Below, piece by piece: positions 8,816 to 17,207 of a stretch of DNA of 64,000 nucleotides. The DNA comes from Halobacteriales archaeon YIM A00010 (GTDB lineage: Archaea > Halobacteriota > Halobacteria > Halobacteriales > Haloarculaceae), in assembly GCA_025041175.1 (NCBI GenBank), contig JAKCFJ010000004.1, positions 186,001 to 250,000 on the forward strand. The letters are read 5' to 3'. Positions within the stretch are counted from its first letter, which is position 1. Each line of letters begins with the position of its first letter. The notes beneath the pieces were generated by a model, which ran no database searches, had not been told where the DNA came from, and saw only the letters and a list, made by a program, of their open reading frames with translations. Both the position numbers and the translations under genes were made by a program.

Positions 8816-9030
8816 TCAGGAGTCCTGCTGGACCTGCGCCCCCGTTGAGAAACTGGTGAGCTCGTCAATCCGGGCTTCTAACGCCTCGATTTCTTCTTTG
8901 AGTGCCGCTGCATCCTGTCCGTCTGTCGCTGCCAACCGATCTTTCAGCCCCTGCAAGCGGCTGTTCTCGATTGCGTGGTTGTATAGATTCTGTTTGAAAA
9001 GTTTTCCTTCGATGAATATGGCTAATAAAC
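8816..9030 (-). pseudogene. Coiled-coil C-terminal fragment ending AQVQQDS
   Basis: Minus-strand translation gives RLLAIFIEGKLFKQNLYNH then AIENSRLQGLKDRLAATDG, a coiled coil, and a final ELTSFSTGAQVQQDS with a stop. The same C-terminal 50 residues, at roughly 80 percent nucleotide similarity by eye, occur at 41930-42066. Upstream the frame is closed, so only the tail of the gene survives. I do not recognise the family. Confidence 0.45.
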
Positions 9031-9230
9031 GCTGTAACTGATTCTGAGGGCGTTAAATCCCTCAAAATTGCTTTTCGGACAGACTCTACAGAAACGTGTA
9101 ATCGGGAATGCGGTGGGGGCGGCAGGTCGGAGCGAGTGCGGGCTCCAGCGTGAGAGCACGGTCGTGAAGCAGTTCATATATGCTCTCATACTATGTAACA
9201 CACTAATTTCCGACAAACTACCAAGACAGT

Positions 9231-9237
9231 CTTATAC
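9231..9237 (+). promoter_or_regulatory. TATA element of the SDR gene
   Basis: CTTATAC lies 24-30 nt before the ATG at 9261. The rest of 9031-9260 shows no gene. Confidence 0.4.
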
Positions 9238-9260
9238 AGCGCGAATGCCTAACATAGAAT

Positions 9261-9995
9261 ATGGCTGACCAACAAGGTAGACTCAACAAGAAAGTTGCAC
9301 TGATCACTGGTGGAGCGAACGGGATCGGTCGTGCGACTGCAGAGCGGTTTTTAGAGGAGGATGCAACGGTCGTTGTCGGCGATATCGAAGACCCCGATCC
9401 CTATGACGCGGGGAGCGTCGATTTTGTTGAACTCGATGTGACTAGTCAGGATGACTGGGAAGAGGCGATAGCACATATCGAATCCGAACACGGGCAGTTG
9501 GATATTCTGTTCAATAACGCGGGGATCATCACGTACGATTCAATCACGGATGTCGATTTAGAAACGTGGGAGAGTGAGATCGCCGTTGACCAGACCGGAG
9601 TGATGCTTGGAATGAAACACAGCATTCCACTCATGCGCGAGTCCGGAGGCGGGTCGATCATTAACTCATCCTCTATTTGGGGTAATGTCGGTGCCGAAGG
9701 CTCAGCAGCGTATCAAGCAACGAAGGGGGCAGTCCGTAATATGTCGAAAAATGCTGCTATCGACTACGTCGATGACGGCATCCGCGTGAACTCGCTACAC
9801 CCTGGACCAATTGACACACCACTCATGGAACGACAGGATGACGACCTCAATGAAGAAGTCATCGGAGCAACACCGATGGGACGAATGGCCGATCCACGAG
9901 AGATTGCTAACGCCGTTCTATTCGCTGCAAGCGATGAGGCAAGCTACATGACCGGTGCCGAACTCGTTATTGATGGTGGGTATCTCGCCCAGTAA
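9261..9995 (+). CDS. Short-chain dehydrogenase/reductase
   Basis: A 244-residue classical SDR, an NAD(P)-dependent oxidoreductase. The dinucleotide site TGGANGIGRA is at residues 16-25 and the structural NNAG motif near 87. The catalytic Ser is in SSIWGNVG (about 138) and the Tyr-x3-Lys pair in YQATKGA (about 152-156). An acidic residue at the end of beta-2 (VVVGDIED) favours NAD(H) over NADP(H). The C-terminal LVIDGGYLAQ is typical of cyclohexanol- or glucose-dehydrogenase-like SDRs. The substrate cannot be told from sequence. It is monocistronic. Confidence 0.85.
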   Translation: MADQQGRLNKKVALITGGANGIGRATAERFLEEDATVVVGDIEDPDPYDAGSVDFVELDVTSQDDWEEAIAHIESEHGQLDILFNNAGIITYDSITDVDLETWESEIAVDQTGVMLGMKHSIPLMRESGGGSIINSSSIWGNVGAEGSAAYQATKGAVRNMSKNAAIDYVDDGIRVNSLHPGPIDTPLMERQDDDLNEEVIGATPMGRMADPREIANAVLFAASDEASYMTGAELVIDGGYLAQ

Positions 9996-10089
9996 GCGAA
10001 CACAGATTGTATAATCTCATCTTCTGGTCTGTTGCTAACTTAGGATTCATCACTACGTTTCTCTGGTAACGGTATCACCAATTCAATCA

Positions 10090-10347
10090 GGGCGGACCCA
10101 ACCGCGTCTATGCTGTCGAACACGGTGTTCACCACTACTTACCATCCTCACCATCCATGACACCGTGAAAGAAGGCGATGAAGTAGCTCTTTGGTGGACG
10201 ATGACCGGCACCCATGAAGGCCCGATGGGCGATATGGAACCAACAGGAAAACGAGTGAAAATGCCTGCCGTCGAAACCAACCGCTTCGAGGATGGGCAAC
10301 TCGTTGATACGTGGTCCCAGTCCGATATGCTTGGCCTCCGGCAGTAA
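10090..10347 (+). pseudogene. SnoaL-like ester cyclase, C-terminal remnant
   Basis: The reading EGDEVALWWTMTGTHEGPMG followed by VKMPAVETNRFEDGQLVDTW is the second half of a SnoaL/ester-cyclase domain. The first half is missing apart from out-of-frame traces (about 10090-10165). Full proteins are about 130-150 residues; about 60 remain. No start codon or promoter is evident. Confidence 0.55.
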
Positions 10348-10499
10348 CTCGAAGCTGAATAAGGGGACGAGAAAAATAAGACCAATTACTATTACACCCT
10401 GCTATCAGCAGAGAATCAGTGCTGACCCTGTCAGCAGTCAAGTGCCTACTGACTGGGCGCGATGTTGCCTCCTCTCTCCCGAGCTGACCGAGTTCGGGT

Positions 10500-11114
10500 T
10501 TAAAGAATGTAGTTTTCTATTTCTTCGATACGGTCTATACAGGTATGAGCATCGGAAATTGAGCAGTCAGGCGCTAGATGCACCGTATCGAAAGCAAGCT
10601 CAATAGCTGGCTGTATATCTCTCGCGTATGAGTCGCCAGCCACCAAAACCTCCTCATCAGAGAACTGTTTGTAGATGCTGTATTTGCTGTGCGAGCTGGC
10701 ATCCTGATATGGGTTGTAGATTGCCGAGATATGTTGGCTGATCCCGATTGCGTCGATCATTTGTCGGATATAGGAATGAGGAGCAAGCGAGGTTATAACG
10801 ATCTCTGACTCTACCTCAGAGAATATATCGTCAAGGGATTCATTCCTCTCTACAAACGTAGAGGGTGCTATCTTGTAGGATACGTTCTCAAAATAATCAT
10901 CAATCGTGAGTCCAATAGAGGTGAATCCGTCGTAGGGATGCTGAAATTCATCCGAGAGATTCTGATAAAACGACCGGGGTGTTCTCTGGGCGAGGTTCGA
11001 TTTTTCTGCAATCCAGTCTATCGTCAATTCAGTTCTATATTCGAGGAGTTTCTGACTTTGATACAGTGTACTATCTAAATCGAAGATGAGCGTGGTATAC
11101 GCTTCTTTCGCCAT
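10500..11114 (-). CDS. HAD-superfamily hydrolase (pyrimidine 5'-nucleotidase-like)
   Basis: A 204-residue HAD phosphohydrolase. Motif I is TLIFDLDSTLY (Asp-x-Asp nucleophile pair), motif II is IVITSLAPHSY (Ser/Thr) and motif IV is VLVAGDSYARDIQPA. The 'FDLDxTLY' form and a helical cap between motifs I and II resemble SDT1-type pyrimidine nucleotidases and related HAD-IA enzymes; the substrate is inferred only. I chose the ATG at 11114 because a GAGG lies about 10 nt upstream and homologous proteins begin near motif I. An upstream ATG at 11141 would add nine residues. Positions 11115-11404 hold no gene I can support. Confidence 0.75.
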   Translation of the reverse strand: MAKEAYTTLIFDLDSTLYQSQKLLEYRTELTIDWIAEKSNLAQRTPRSFYQNLSDEFQHPYDGFTSIGLTIDDYFENVSYKIAPSTFVERNESLDDIFSEVESEIVITSLAPHSYIRQMIDAIGISQHISAIYNPYQDASSHSKYSIYKQFSDEEVLVAGDSYARDIQPAIELAFDTVHLAPDCSISDAHTCIDRIEEIENYIL

Positions 11115-11404
11115 CGTTGTGTGTCCTCTTGATTGCTTCATGCATCATTCCTCTGGTTCATCTGGTACGCCATCGTATACATCCTCACGGCCTCCGGGGG
11201 CCTGAGGGCTGGCAGGATAAGCGTGAATCCTTGAACCTCTGCCCAAGTACAGGATAGAAGTCGTGGATTGCGTGTTTGTGTATTAACACGCAGTCTGGAC
11301 ACTGACGGCGTTGAGGCGCAATCGGCACATGTACAGACACAAGACACCGAAAACAGGAGACACACCTTCGGAAATACTATACTCGGTTGCTGTAATCATC
11401 GAGT

Positions 11405-11971
11405 ATGCCTGGATCTGCTTTCCTTCGGGGAGAAAAAGTAACGCTGCGGACTATCGAAGCGGCGGACATCGACGTTCTCTGTGACCTCCCCAACGATCCC
11501 GACGTGTGGCCGTACCTGCATAACCACCTGCCAAAACACCGCCTTTCAGCACGTGAGAACATCGAAGAGCAGGTGACAGAGGATACATCGGTCGAGTTCC
11601 TCATCTGCGTTGGCAAGAACAGAAAGGAGCCGGCTGGGACGATCGGATTCACCCCGGCTACCCCTGTCAATGGCTCAGCGGAACTCAGCATTATGCTTGC
11701 CTCCGACTTCTGGGGCGAGGGGTACGGTACTGAGGCGACGCGGTTGCTGACGACGTTCGCGTTTGCGGAACGTCGGATCCACCGCCTGTTCGCAGAGGTG
11801 ATCGACGAAAACGTCGGCTCGTGTCGCATCTTGGAGAAGCTCGGATTCCGACAGGAAGGTCGATTGAAGGAAGCTGCCTACCATCAAGGTCGGTATATGG
11901 ATCTCCTCCTGTACGCGATCCTCGAAGACGAATGGGAATGGGGAAGTATGGAGAATATTCAGGATGAATAG
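11405..11971 (+). CDS. GNAT N-acetyltransferase, RimJ/RimL-like
   Basis: A 188-residue GNAT acetyltransferase (acetyl-CoA donor). The acetyl-CoA binding segment is SIMLASDFWGEGYGTEATRL (about residues 94-113, Q/RxxGxG/A-like), and the last motif is the RimJ/RimL-type NVGSCRILEKLGFRQEGRLK. The start LRGEKVTLRTIEAADIDVLC is typical of RimJ-like enzymes, which acetylate protein N-termini, amino sugars or antibiotics; the acceptor is unknown. A TATA-like ATACTATAC at about 11374 fits leaderless transcription from the ATG. Confidence 0.85.
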   Translation: MPGSAFLRGEKVTLRTIEAADIDVLCDLPNDPDVWPYLHNHLPKHRLSARENIEEQVTEDTSVEFLICVGKNRKEPAGTIGFTPATPVNGSAELSIMLASDFWGEGYGTEATRLLTTFAFAERRIHRLFAEVIDENVGSCRILEKLGFRQEGRLKEAAYHQGRYMDLLLYAILEDEWEWGSMENIQDE

Positions 11972-11989
11972 ATCATTGTGTGTTTCTCT

Positions 11990-12094
11990 GATGATGGGTG
12001 GGTAGGATTCCTAATACACAGCCCTTGCGAAATTTGGACTGACAACCTAGATTTCGAGCTAGACTGTGTATTAGGAATATTACCTAGCCGACTT
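11990..12094. repeat. About 100-bp inverted-repeat miniature element, copy 2
   Basis: ATTCCTAATACACAG near 12006 is repeated inverted as CTGTGTATTAGGAAT near 12064. The outer right arm ATTACCTAGCCGACTT matches the arms of the copies at 6195 and 54678. The inner sequence, read on the minus strand (CCAAATTTCGCAAGGGCTGT), also matches. It lies 20 bp after the GNAT stop. Confidence 0.55.
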
Positions 12095-12266
12095 CAGGTG
12101 TTTCTCAAGCACGCACCACGGGCCAACGTCGCCCGGTCTCCTCCGTCAGCAGGGGCGTGTCTGCTGACAGGGCAACTCTACATCCCCGCCGATAAACCTT
12201 CCATGGCACAAATAGTATAGCGAAATCGGAGTCTACAGATAGGAGGTGCTGATCAGAACCGGTCGG

Positions 12267-12593
12267 CTAGTCTCTCAATTCTTCATGACGATTGTCTATT
12301 TTGTTTATCAGAAACTCAATCCCGTTGTTGGCGGCATCATACGCCGCTCTTGCTTCGTCCTCGGATGAACGCATGGCTATGAGCGTGTTGCCACCGTCTC
12401 TCCCAAGCGGTACGTTTCCCTCGATTCCCCACAATAGTGTCGGGTAGCAACTATTACAGGCGATAGAAGCGATATCACTGATGATGGTCCTATCAATTCT
12501 CGTCACTCCAGTAGCCCAGTCAGCTCCCCAGCGGAAATCCGTTCTCTTCTGTCCGTGTGGGCACGAGAGTCCTCTTGATGGGGACTGGCTCAT
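12267..12593 (-). CDS. Hypothetical protein, doubtful
   Basis: The C-terminal part looks protein-like and acidic (IASIACNSCYPTLLWGIEG, then a helical AYDAANNGIEFLINKIDNRH). The first 40 residues overlap the opposite-strand zinc-finger gene and are probably not real. It may be the tail of a longer gene that has been cut. No family is recognised. Confidence 0.25.
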   Translation of the reverse strand: MSQSPSRGLSCPHGQKRTDFRWGADWATGVTRIDRTIISDIASIACNSCYPTLLWGIEGNVPLGRDGGNTLIAMRSSEDEARAAYDAANNGIEFLINKIDNRHEELRD

Positions 12594-12699
12594 TACTGAG
12601 ACAGCGGCGGTGACGACCTACGTGTGCCCGGCCTGCAACACGACGGTGGTGCGCCAGCCACGACATACAACAAGACAACCGAGGGGTGACGGCGACTAA
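12481..12699 (+). CDS. Small zinc-finger protein (DUF8106-like)
   Basis: A protein of up to 72 residues. The core is LFCPCGHESPLDGDW and, 16 residues later, YVCPACNTTVV, resembling the small haloarchaeal zinc-ribbon proteins that read FCPxCGHES..CP.C. The first knuckle here is Cys-Pro-Cys instead of the usual Cys-x2-Cys, one residue short, which may impair zinc binding. The ATG at 12481 adds a doubtful leader; a start closer to 12520 would be expected from homologues but offers no ATG. Confidence 0.45.
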   Translation: MMVLSILVTPVAQSAPQRKSVLFCPCGHESPLDGDWLITETAAVTTYVCPACNTTVVRQPRHTTRQPRGDGD

Positions 12700-13068
12700 T
12701 ACCGACAGCCAGTAATCCATGCCCACTGATCTCCACTTTCCGACTGGAGCTGTAACGGGATCTCTCTCGTGCATCGACACGGAGATGATGATAGGATACG
12801 CGATGCTGTCAAGCAACTTGCCGATACCGTGTACCCCGCTATCGTGTCCCTTGTTGCAGACGACTGCTGTTGGCAGATCGCCGTCCTTGTCGTCTGGAAT
12901 ACTAATGTGAGTGAAGGTGGCAGTACAACGATCAACGGTCAATTCAGGCGTTAAACAGTGAATTCCAGCAGTAGAGGAACTCACTTAGACGACGCTACAT
13001 CACGCTCCTATCCGTAGCGGCACCACCGAATGGCCATATTTTTAATCATGAATGACAAGTTATATGGT

Positions 13069-13404
13069 ATGGCTGCTCATGGCTTTCAGGATCGTGGCGC
13101 CACGTATACTGAACTACCCGACGTCGTGCCGGTTGATCTCCCTCGCCTAACCCGGTTGAGCTGGGAATTAGGGGCACGCGTTGTCGAAGATGACGAGACG
13201 ACCCTGCATAGCAAATGGGAGCATACGGGTCCGTCGTGGATGCTGTCGGTTTATCGCGTGACGAGCAACACTGTTGTCATGCGCGTCTGTACTCCTGTCG
13301 GGCGGGAACGATTCTACGGTGCCGCTCAATCGGATCTAACGTCGGCACTACCGAACCTCAATGCAGTACCCCACTGGCAACAGCTTTCGGAGGCTACTGT
13401 CTAG
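13069..13404 (+). CDS. Hypothetical acidic protein
   Basis: A 111-residue protein of unknown family. I chose the ATG at 13069 because TTTTTAATC (13035-13043) lies 26-34 nt upstream, fitting a leaderless transcript; in-frame ATGs at 13030 and 13048 lie on or before that box. The sequence is alpha/beta with aromatic pairs (SWELGARVVEDDETTLHSKW, PSWMLSVYRVTSNTVVMRVC) and no signal peptide or membrane segment. It lies between a zinc-finger gene and IS debris. Confidence 0.45.
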   Translation: MAAHGFQDRGATYTELPDVVPVDLPRLTRLSWELGARVVEDDETTLHSKWEHTGPSWMLSVYRVTSNTVVMRVCTPVGRERFYGAAQSDLTSALPNLNAVPHWQQLSEATV

Positions 13405-13463
13405 TTGAGGGGGCTCGAGAAGCGAGCAGGTCGACGCGGGGATCCCACACCATCTCTGTCCCG

Positions 13464-13760
13464 GTGAACTACCCCTCCCTGCTCGCTCACGGACGACGCC
13501 GTTCGCTCCTCGAGGGTGCCACCGGAACGCATAGCGGTCCGGTTGGCTCCGCAGACCGTCGGTCTGCTGAACGTCATCAGAAGTCTATGACTTCTGATTG
13601 GCCGACAAGAGCTTAGTACGTCACAGAAGTTTTGGGCACTCTTGTCCGTCGGGTCGTCGGTCGGAGTTTGCAGGCGGGGGGACTTGCTCCCGCGGAATTA
13701 GCAGAATCCCCCAGCGGTGGACTCCTCGCGCTTTAACGCGAAGAGGCTATCAGGGTGTGC
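13464..13760 (-). mobile_element. IS1341-type right-end remnant with palindromes
   Basis: On the minus strand the sequence ends AGGGAGGGGTAGTTCAC at 13464. Upstream are a GCAGACC-GTC-GGTCTGC hairpin and a palindrome with TCAGAAGTC/GACTTCTGA arms (13575-13597). A frame on the same strand (SPRLQTPTDDPTDKSAQNF) resembles a TnpB C-terminal tail. The left part is lost. Confidence 0.5.
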
Positions 13761-13815
13761 GAGCGCTCGCTACCCGACAAGACATTTAGGGATCTAGATA
13801 GAAAATAATCAACTA

Positions 13816-14107
13816 ATGGGAAAGCATATTACAATAAGATTATTAGATTATAATAATAGAAGAAATATCAATAAATGAGCCAGAAGATGATGCGCAATGG
13901 ATTGAGGAATACAGTAAAGATAACGATCTATCACAATCGGAAGCAATCCGTCGGTTGCTGCAAGCTGGGCTGCGGCATACCGAAGAGCAGGACATGGATG
14001 CTGACATTCGGAGACTCCATTCGAGGGTGTCGGATTTGAATGACCGACTTGATGAGCTTGATAGCCGGGTCAAAGCTATCGAAGATCGATTCATGTGGTT
14101 GGGATGA
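13816..14107 (+). pseudogene. RHH (CopG-like) protein with coiled-coil tail, frameshifted
   Basis: The ATG at 13816 opens MGKHITIRLLDYNNRRNINK and a stop. Shifting frame in the AT-rich run near 13845 continues into IIEEISINEPEDDAQWIEE, then NDLSQSEAIRRLLQAGLRH, a ribbon-helix-helix. A heptad-like tail follows (DADIRRLHSRVSDLNDRLDE) and ends MWLG at 14107. Together these give a complete RHH protein of about 97 residues with one frameshift. RHH proteins of this sort are antitoxins or plasmid copy-control repressors. The 14108-14528 stretch after it shows nothing I can support. Confidence 0.6.
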
Positions 14108-14528
14108 AACAGTATCGGGCGTTATCAACGCCTTCCGACAGACCTTCACTTTCGAGGAGATTGCGGGCAAGACGGCGGCTGAAAGATGTACTAGTACTTC
14201 TCATGTGATACTCAGACGCTGTTGGATCTGTTCCGGTTTCGTTCTTTCTTATTGTTTCATGTATTCTTAGAATTTATAAATTAATATATCAGAATTAAGG
14301 TCAATTCCTTCGAATGATGAATTCAGGGGGTTCAAGAAGGTGATTGGCGGTGAGTTTCACGCTTGTATAGAAACGTGCAACTCACCACTCGCCCATCCGC
14401 TGAGACGCCTGGTTTCGACGCTCTCGATGATCGTTCTGCACGAGGAGGAAGACAGGGTTGCATGAATGTCTAAGAAAAATCACGAACTAATCGGCTGTGT
14501 AGCACCTCCTGTTCTCCGCGATTGGCTA

Positions 14529-14699
14529 TCATGCTGGATCTATCCACTCGACAGTATGATGATTCCAACACTCGATGTGGACCAGATAATCGTCCTGAGC
14601 GTTTCTATCGTCGGTGTGAACGTATTCGGCCGCTATCCCGACGTGATCTAGATCCATCGGTACCGACTCGCCACAGATTTCACAGTATGGCGCTGTCAT
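14529..14699 (-). CDS. 56-residue CxxC zinc protein
   Basis: A short gene starting ATG at 14699: MTAPYCEICGESVPMDLDHV, ending VEWIDPA with TGA at 14529. The pattern Cys-x2-Cys ... Asp-His ... His-Ile-Glu-Cys-x-Asn-His-His resembles a treble-clef or HNH-like zinc knuckle. Small zinc proteins of this size are common in haloarchaea and mostly uncharacterised. It begins 3 nt after the stop of the integrase fragment on the same strand, so it may be cotranscribed. No function is assigned. Confidence 0.5.
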   Translation of the reverse strand: MTAPYCEICGESVPMDLDHVGIAAEYVHTDDRNAQDDYLVHIECWNHHTVEWIDPA

Positions 14700-14701
14700 A
14701 G

Positions 14702-14992
14702 CTAGTCCACCTTGTCGAGCTGTTGGCGCTGCATCTCAGCCGAGTAGGCACCGAGGTAATGCTCACGAAACGTCTCCCAGTCGTCCCAGCCGCCCCACTC
14801 CATGATCATACCAGGTTCAACGCCGGACTCAACCAGGAGCGTGCCCCAGGTGCGACGGAGATCGTGCTCAAGCGCCCCGAGGTCAGCGGCTGTGTACTCC
14901 GTCTCTGGAAGCCGGTAGTATGGCCAGTGGTAGTCAGGGTGCTCGGCGATCGTCCGGAAGACAGCGCGTTTCGACGTGACCGTCGCCGTCAT
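14702..14992 (-). pseudogene. Tyrosine recombinase (phage integrase) C-terminal fragment
   Basis: About 97 residues. LEHDLRRTWGTLLVESGVEP carries the His-x2-Arg catalytic motif (helical box II), and MEWGGWDDWETFREHYLGAY carries the Gly-Gly-Trp ... Tyr motif with the nucleophilic tyrosine. The N-terminal DNA-binding domain and the first catalytic Arg and Lys are missing. It appears to be the tail of an integrase left after excision or rearrangement; I see no matching att repeat. Confidence 0.7.
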
Positions 14993-15124
14993 ATATCCTG
15001 TTTGGCGCGGATCGAGTGGATGGTTGTGGTTTCAAAATCCATGTATTAGGGGTCGATATACTCAACTTCAGATCCGACAAAAGGATTCCCAAATCCTCAC
15101 CGAGAGGATAGGGATACCGGCTGG

Positions 15125-15312
15125 TTGGCATCACCAGAGTGCTTCGCGTTCTGGTTAGCAGCCAGACGTTGTCTGGCGACACAGCCAGCGGTCAACCTGT
15201 TCGATCAGAAAGCGGGGCGATTTGCCCCACGAGAACAGACGTCGAATCACGAACCTTAATCTCCCAACGCTCGGGATTCCCGCGCCTTTAGGCGCGTGGA
15301 GGAAGTCAAGAT
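15125..15312 (+). repeat. IS1341-type end debris with palindromes
   Basis: CCAGAGTGCTTCGCGTTCTGG-like and CCAGACGTTGTCTGG hairpins (15133-15178) are followed by CCCGCGCCTTTAGGCGCG and GGAGGAAGTCAAG near 15282-15310. This combination recurs at the IS1341-type ends elsewhere in the window. No transposase gene is present. Confidence 0.45.
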
Positions 15313-15341
15313 TGATAGGGATATATTAACCCGGATTAACT

Positions 15342-15974
15342 ATGACAGATGCACGTGAGAGCTGGGGCGACTGGTACGAGAAGGTAGAGGGCGATGTCGA
15401 TCCGGACGTCGTGGAGCTGCGAGAACAGCTTGAGGAAGAGGACAAGGACAGTGTCCTGGATGTCGGCTGTGGCACCGGGCGTCACTTGCTGTACCTGGCA
15501 CAGAACGGGCTCGACGCACACGGGTTCGACTTCTCTGAGTCGGCGGTCGCCGAACTGAATGAGAAACTGGATGAACTCGGCACCGAGGCGGAGGTGCAAG
15601 TGGCGGACATGGCCGAGAAGTTCCCCTACGACGGGGAGCAGTTCGACGCCGTGCTGGCGATCAGATCTATCCACCACGCGGACCTGGACACGATTAACCA
15701 CTCCGTGGACGAGATGTTCAGGGTCCTGCGACCCTCGGGCCTGATCTACGTCCAGGTTCCGACGTACGAGAAACTAGAGAAGCTGCAGGGGGGCGGCGAG
15801 GGGTTCGAGGAGGTCGAGCCTGGGACGAACATCCCGCTCGAGGGTCCCGAGGAGGGGGTCCCCCACCATAACTTCAAGAGAAAGGAGGTACACGAAATCA
15901 TCTCCGACTTCGAGATTGAGGAACTTGATAAGAGAGACGACCACTACAACCTGCTCGCGCGCAAGCCCCCGTAA
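15342..15974 (+). CDS. SAM-dependent class I methyltransferase
   Basis: A 210-residue Rossmann-fold methyltransferase. Motif I, SVLDVGCGTGRHLLYLAQNG (about residues 38-57), binds S-adenosylmethionine. The acidic loop GFDFSESAVAE and motif III/IV FDAVLAIRSIHHADLDT follow. It resembles TehB/UbiE-like enzymes; the substrate is not evident. The next gene starts 37 nt downstream on the same strand, so the two may form an operon. IS1341-type debris precedes it. Confidence 0.85.
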   Translation: MTDARESWGDWYEKVEGDVDPDVVELREQLEEEDKDSVLDVGCGTGRHLLYLAQNGLDAHGFDFSESAVAELNEKLDELGTEAEVQVADMAEKFPYDGEQFDAVLAIRSIHHADLDTINHSVDEMFRVLRPSGLIYVQVPTYEKLEKLQGGGEGFEEVEPGTNIPLEGPEEGVPHHNFKRKEVHEIISDFEIEELDKRDDHYNLLARKPP

Positions 15975-16011
15975 TCTCGTCTCATGACAGCCGATCGCCG
16001 GGGACTTCTCG

Positions 16012-16659
16012 ATGGACCGCAAGGCCCGTGAGACGTTCCTCTCGGCTCCGAAGATACCACCCGTCTACCGGTACAGTATCGACTACTTCTTCTCGCTCAA
16101 CGCCGTCCACGAGGGGCTGAACATCGAGGAGGCCGTGCTTGGCAGGAAAGTACATGCGCCGAGCTTCGGTAAGATGGTGCCGATGTTCGAGCAAATCGCC
16201 TCAACAACGTTCTACGTCCTGAGTGAGAACGACCCGGCAGGCGCACGACGGAATCTCGACGCGACGGCGGACGCCCGGGCAATCGGGGAGTTCGTTGACC
16301 GGCCGTCGCAGGACTCGGTGCGCGAGCGGATGGAGATCGCCACGAACCTCCTGACCGAGTTGTCGGACAGCGATCCCGACCGGACGGAGCCCATTTCACC
16401 GGAGTACTTCCGGCGGAAGTCTGAAGAACGAACGCTGGAGGGTCGGGAGTGGTGTGAAGTTCTGAGTGACTTGCTGGGGTACATCCACGAGAACGAGATT
16501 ACGACCTGGGAGGCCGAAAGGCTGGCGGAGGTCGTCACGCCGCTGTACCTGTTGCGGGTACTGTCTTATTTCGACGAGATAGAGGGCGCAGACCCGGACG
16601 AGGTCGAGCGGTCGATTGAGACGGAGAGGGACATACTCCGGGAGCTGGTCTCCGGCTGA
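16012..16659 (+). CDS. Hypothetical helical protein downstream of methyltransferase
   Basis: A 215-residue soluble, all-helical, acidic protein with no motif I recognise. Distinct segments are APKIPPVYRYSIDYFFSLNA (17 residues into the protein), a polar middle, and a C-terminal YLLRVLSYFDEIEGADPDEV. There is no signal peptide, metal motif or membrane span. Closeness to the methyltransferase suggests co-expression only. The GC-rich coding pattern is regular, so it is likely a real gene. Confidence 0.55.
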   Translation: MDRKARETFLSAPKIPPVYRYSIDYFFSLNAVHEGLNIEEAVLGRKVHAPSFGKMVPMFEQIASTTFYVLSENDPAGARRNLDATADARAIGEFVDRPSQDSVRERMEIATNLLTELSDSDPDRTEPISPEYFRRKSEERTLEGREWCEVLSDLLGYIHENEITTWEAERLAEVVTPLYLLRVLSYFDEIEGADPDEVERSIETERDILRELVSG

Positions 16660-16970
16660 CCCCTAGCGGCAACGAAATCGACCCAGTCTCCTCCGAGCGC
16701 GACCTGCTCTTGTGGGAAGAAGAGGGGATGGGTTCAAACCCCTGCTTGGGATCGTCATTCCCAACGTCCCCCGCCGTCGAAAGCTCATATATCATATATA
16801 GATATATACTTTGCAGACCGATCTGCTGAGTGAGATGTTCGCCGTCGACGGGGAGAGTAGGGACTTCGGCCTTAGTCAACAATCGGTGGACGATCAAGGG
16901 CATCTCGTTGACTAAGGCTCCGAACACCTCGAACCACCCGTGCTCCGTGCCGATCGGGGCGTACCCTAGG

Positions 16971-17004
16971 GGTGTCTCAGAAACCCCCCCCTTTCTGAGA
17001 CACC
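16971..17004. terminator. 13-bp perfect inverted repeat with C8 loop
   Basis: GGTGTCTCAGAAA (16971-16983), eight C (16984-16991), TTTCTGAGACACC (16992-17004). A strong hairpin sits between the upstream region and the AbrB-recombinase operon. It could be a terminator-like structure or a recombination site used by the neighbouring serine recombinase. Confidence 0.45.
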
Positions 17005-17008
17005 TCCA

Positions 17009-17043
17009 TTAGTACTAAGTAGCGTACTAACTATAGTACTAAT
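17009..17043 (+). promoter_or_regulatory. Three 12-bp-phased GTACTAA repeats before the AbrB gene
   Basis: GTACTAA is at 17012-17018, 17024-17030 and 17036-17042, exactly 12 bp apart. The first lies in a perfect palindrome TTAGTACTAA. They end 6 nt before the ATG at 17049 and overlap where the TATA box should be, so an autoregulatory operator is likely. Confidence 0.55.
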
Positions 17044-17048
17044 CCCCG

Positions 17049-17207
17049 ATGCCAACAACTGCTGTCTCCAAAGCCGGTGATCGACACTACAAAACGACCG
17101 TTCCCCTCGATTTCGTCGAAGGGTTCGATCTTGAGGACAAACGGTTCGAGTGGTCCGTCAAATCTGGCAACACCTTCGAGCTGCGAGTGATCGACGATGA
17201 CGACTAA
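17049..17207 (+). CDS. 52-residue AbrB/MazE-like protein
   Basis: A short protein beginning MPTTAVSKAGDRHYKTTVPL and ending SGNTFELRVIDDDD. The pattern 'xVSKAGDR..KTTVPLDFVEGFDLEDKRFEWSV' is a SpoVT-AbrB swapped-hairpin domain. Such proteins bind DNA as dimers and serve as transition regulators or antitoxins. The 3' end overlaps the start of the serine recombinase gene by 11 nt, so the two are coupled and the protein probably represses the pair through the 12-bp repeats just upstream. Confidence 0.65.
   Translation: MPTTAVSKAGDRHYKTTVPLDFVEGFDLEDKRFEWSVKSGNTFELRVIDDDD

Noticed and set aside
14641-15000. A tRNA gene serving as integration site for the integrase remnant
   Set aside because: I searched by eye for a cloverleaf and conserved GGTTCGAATCC-like arm around the fragment and found none.
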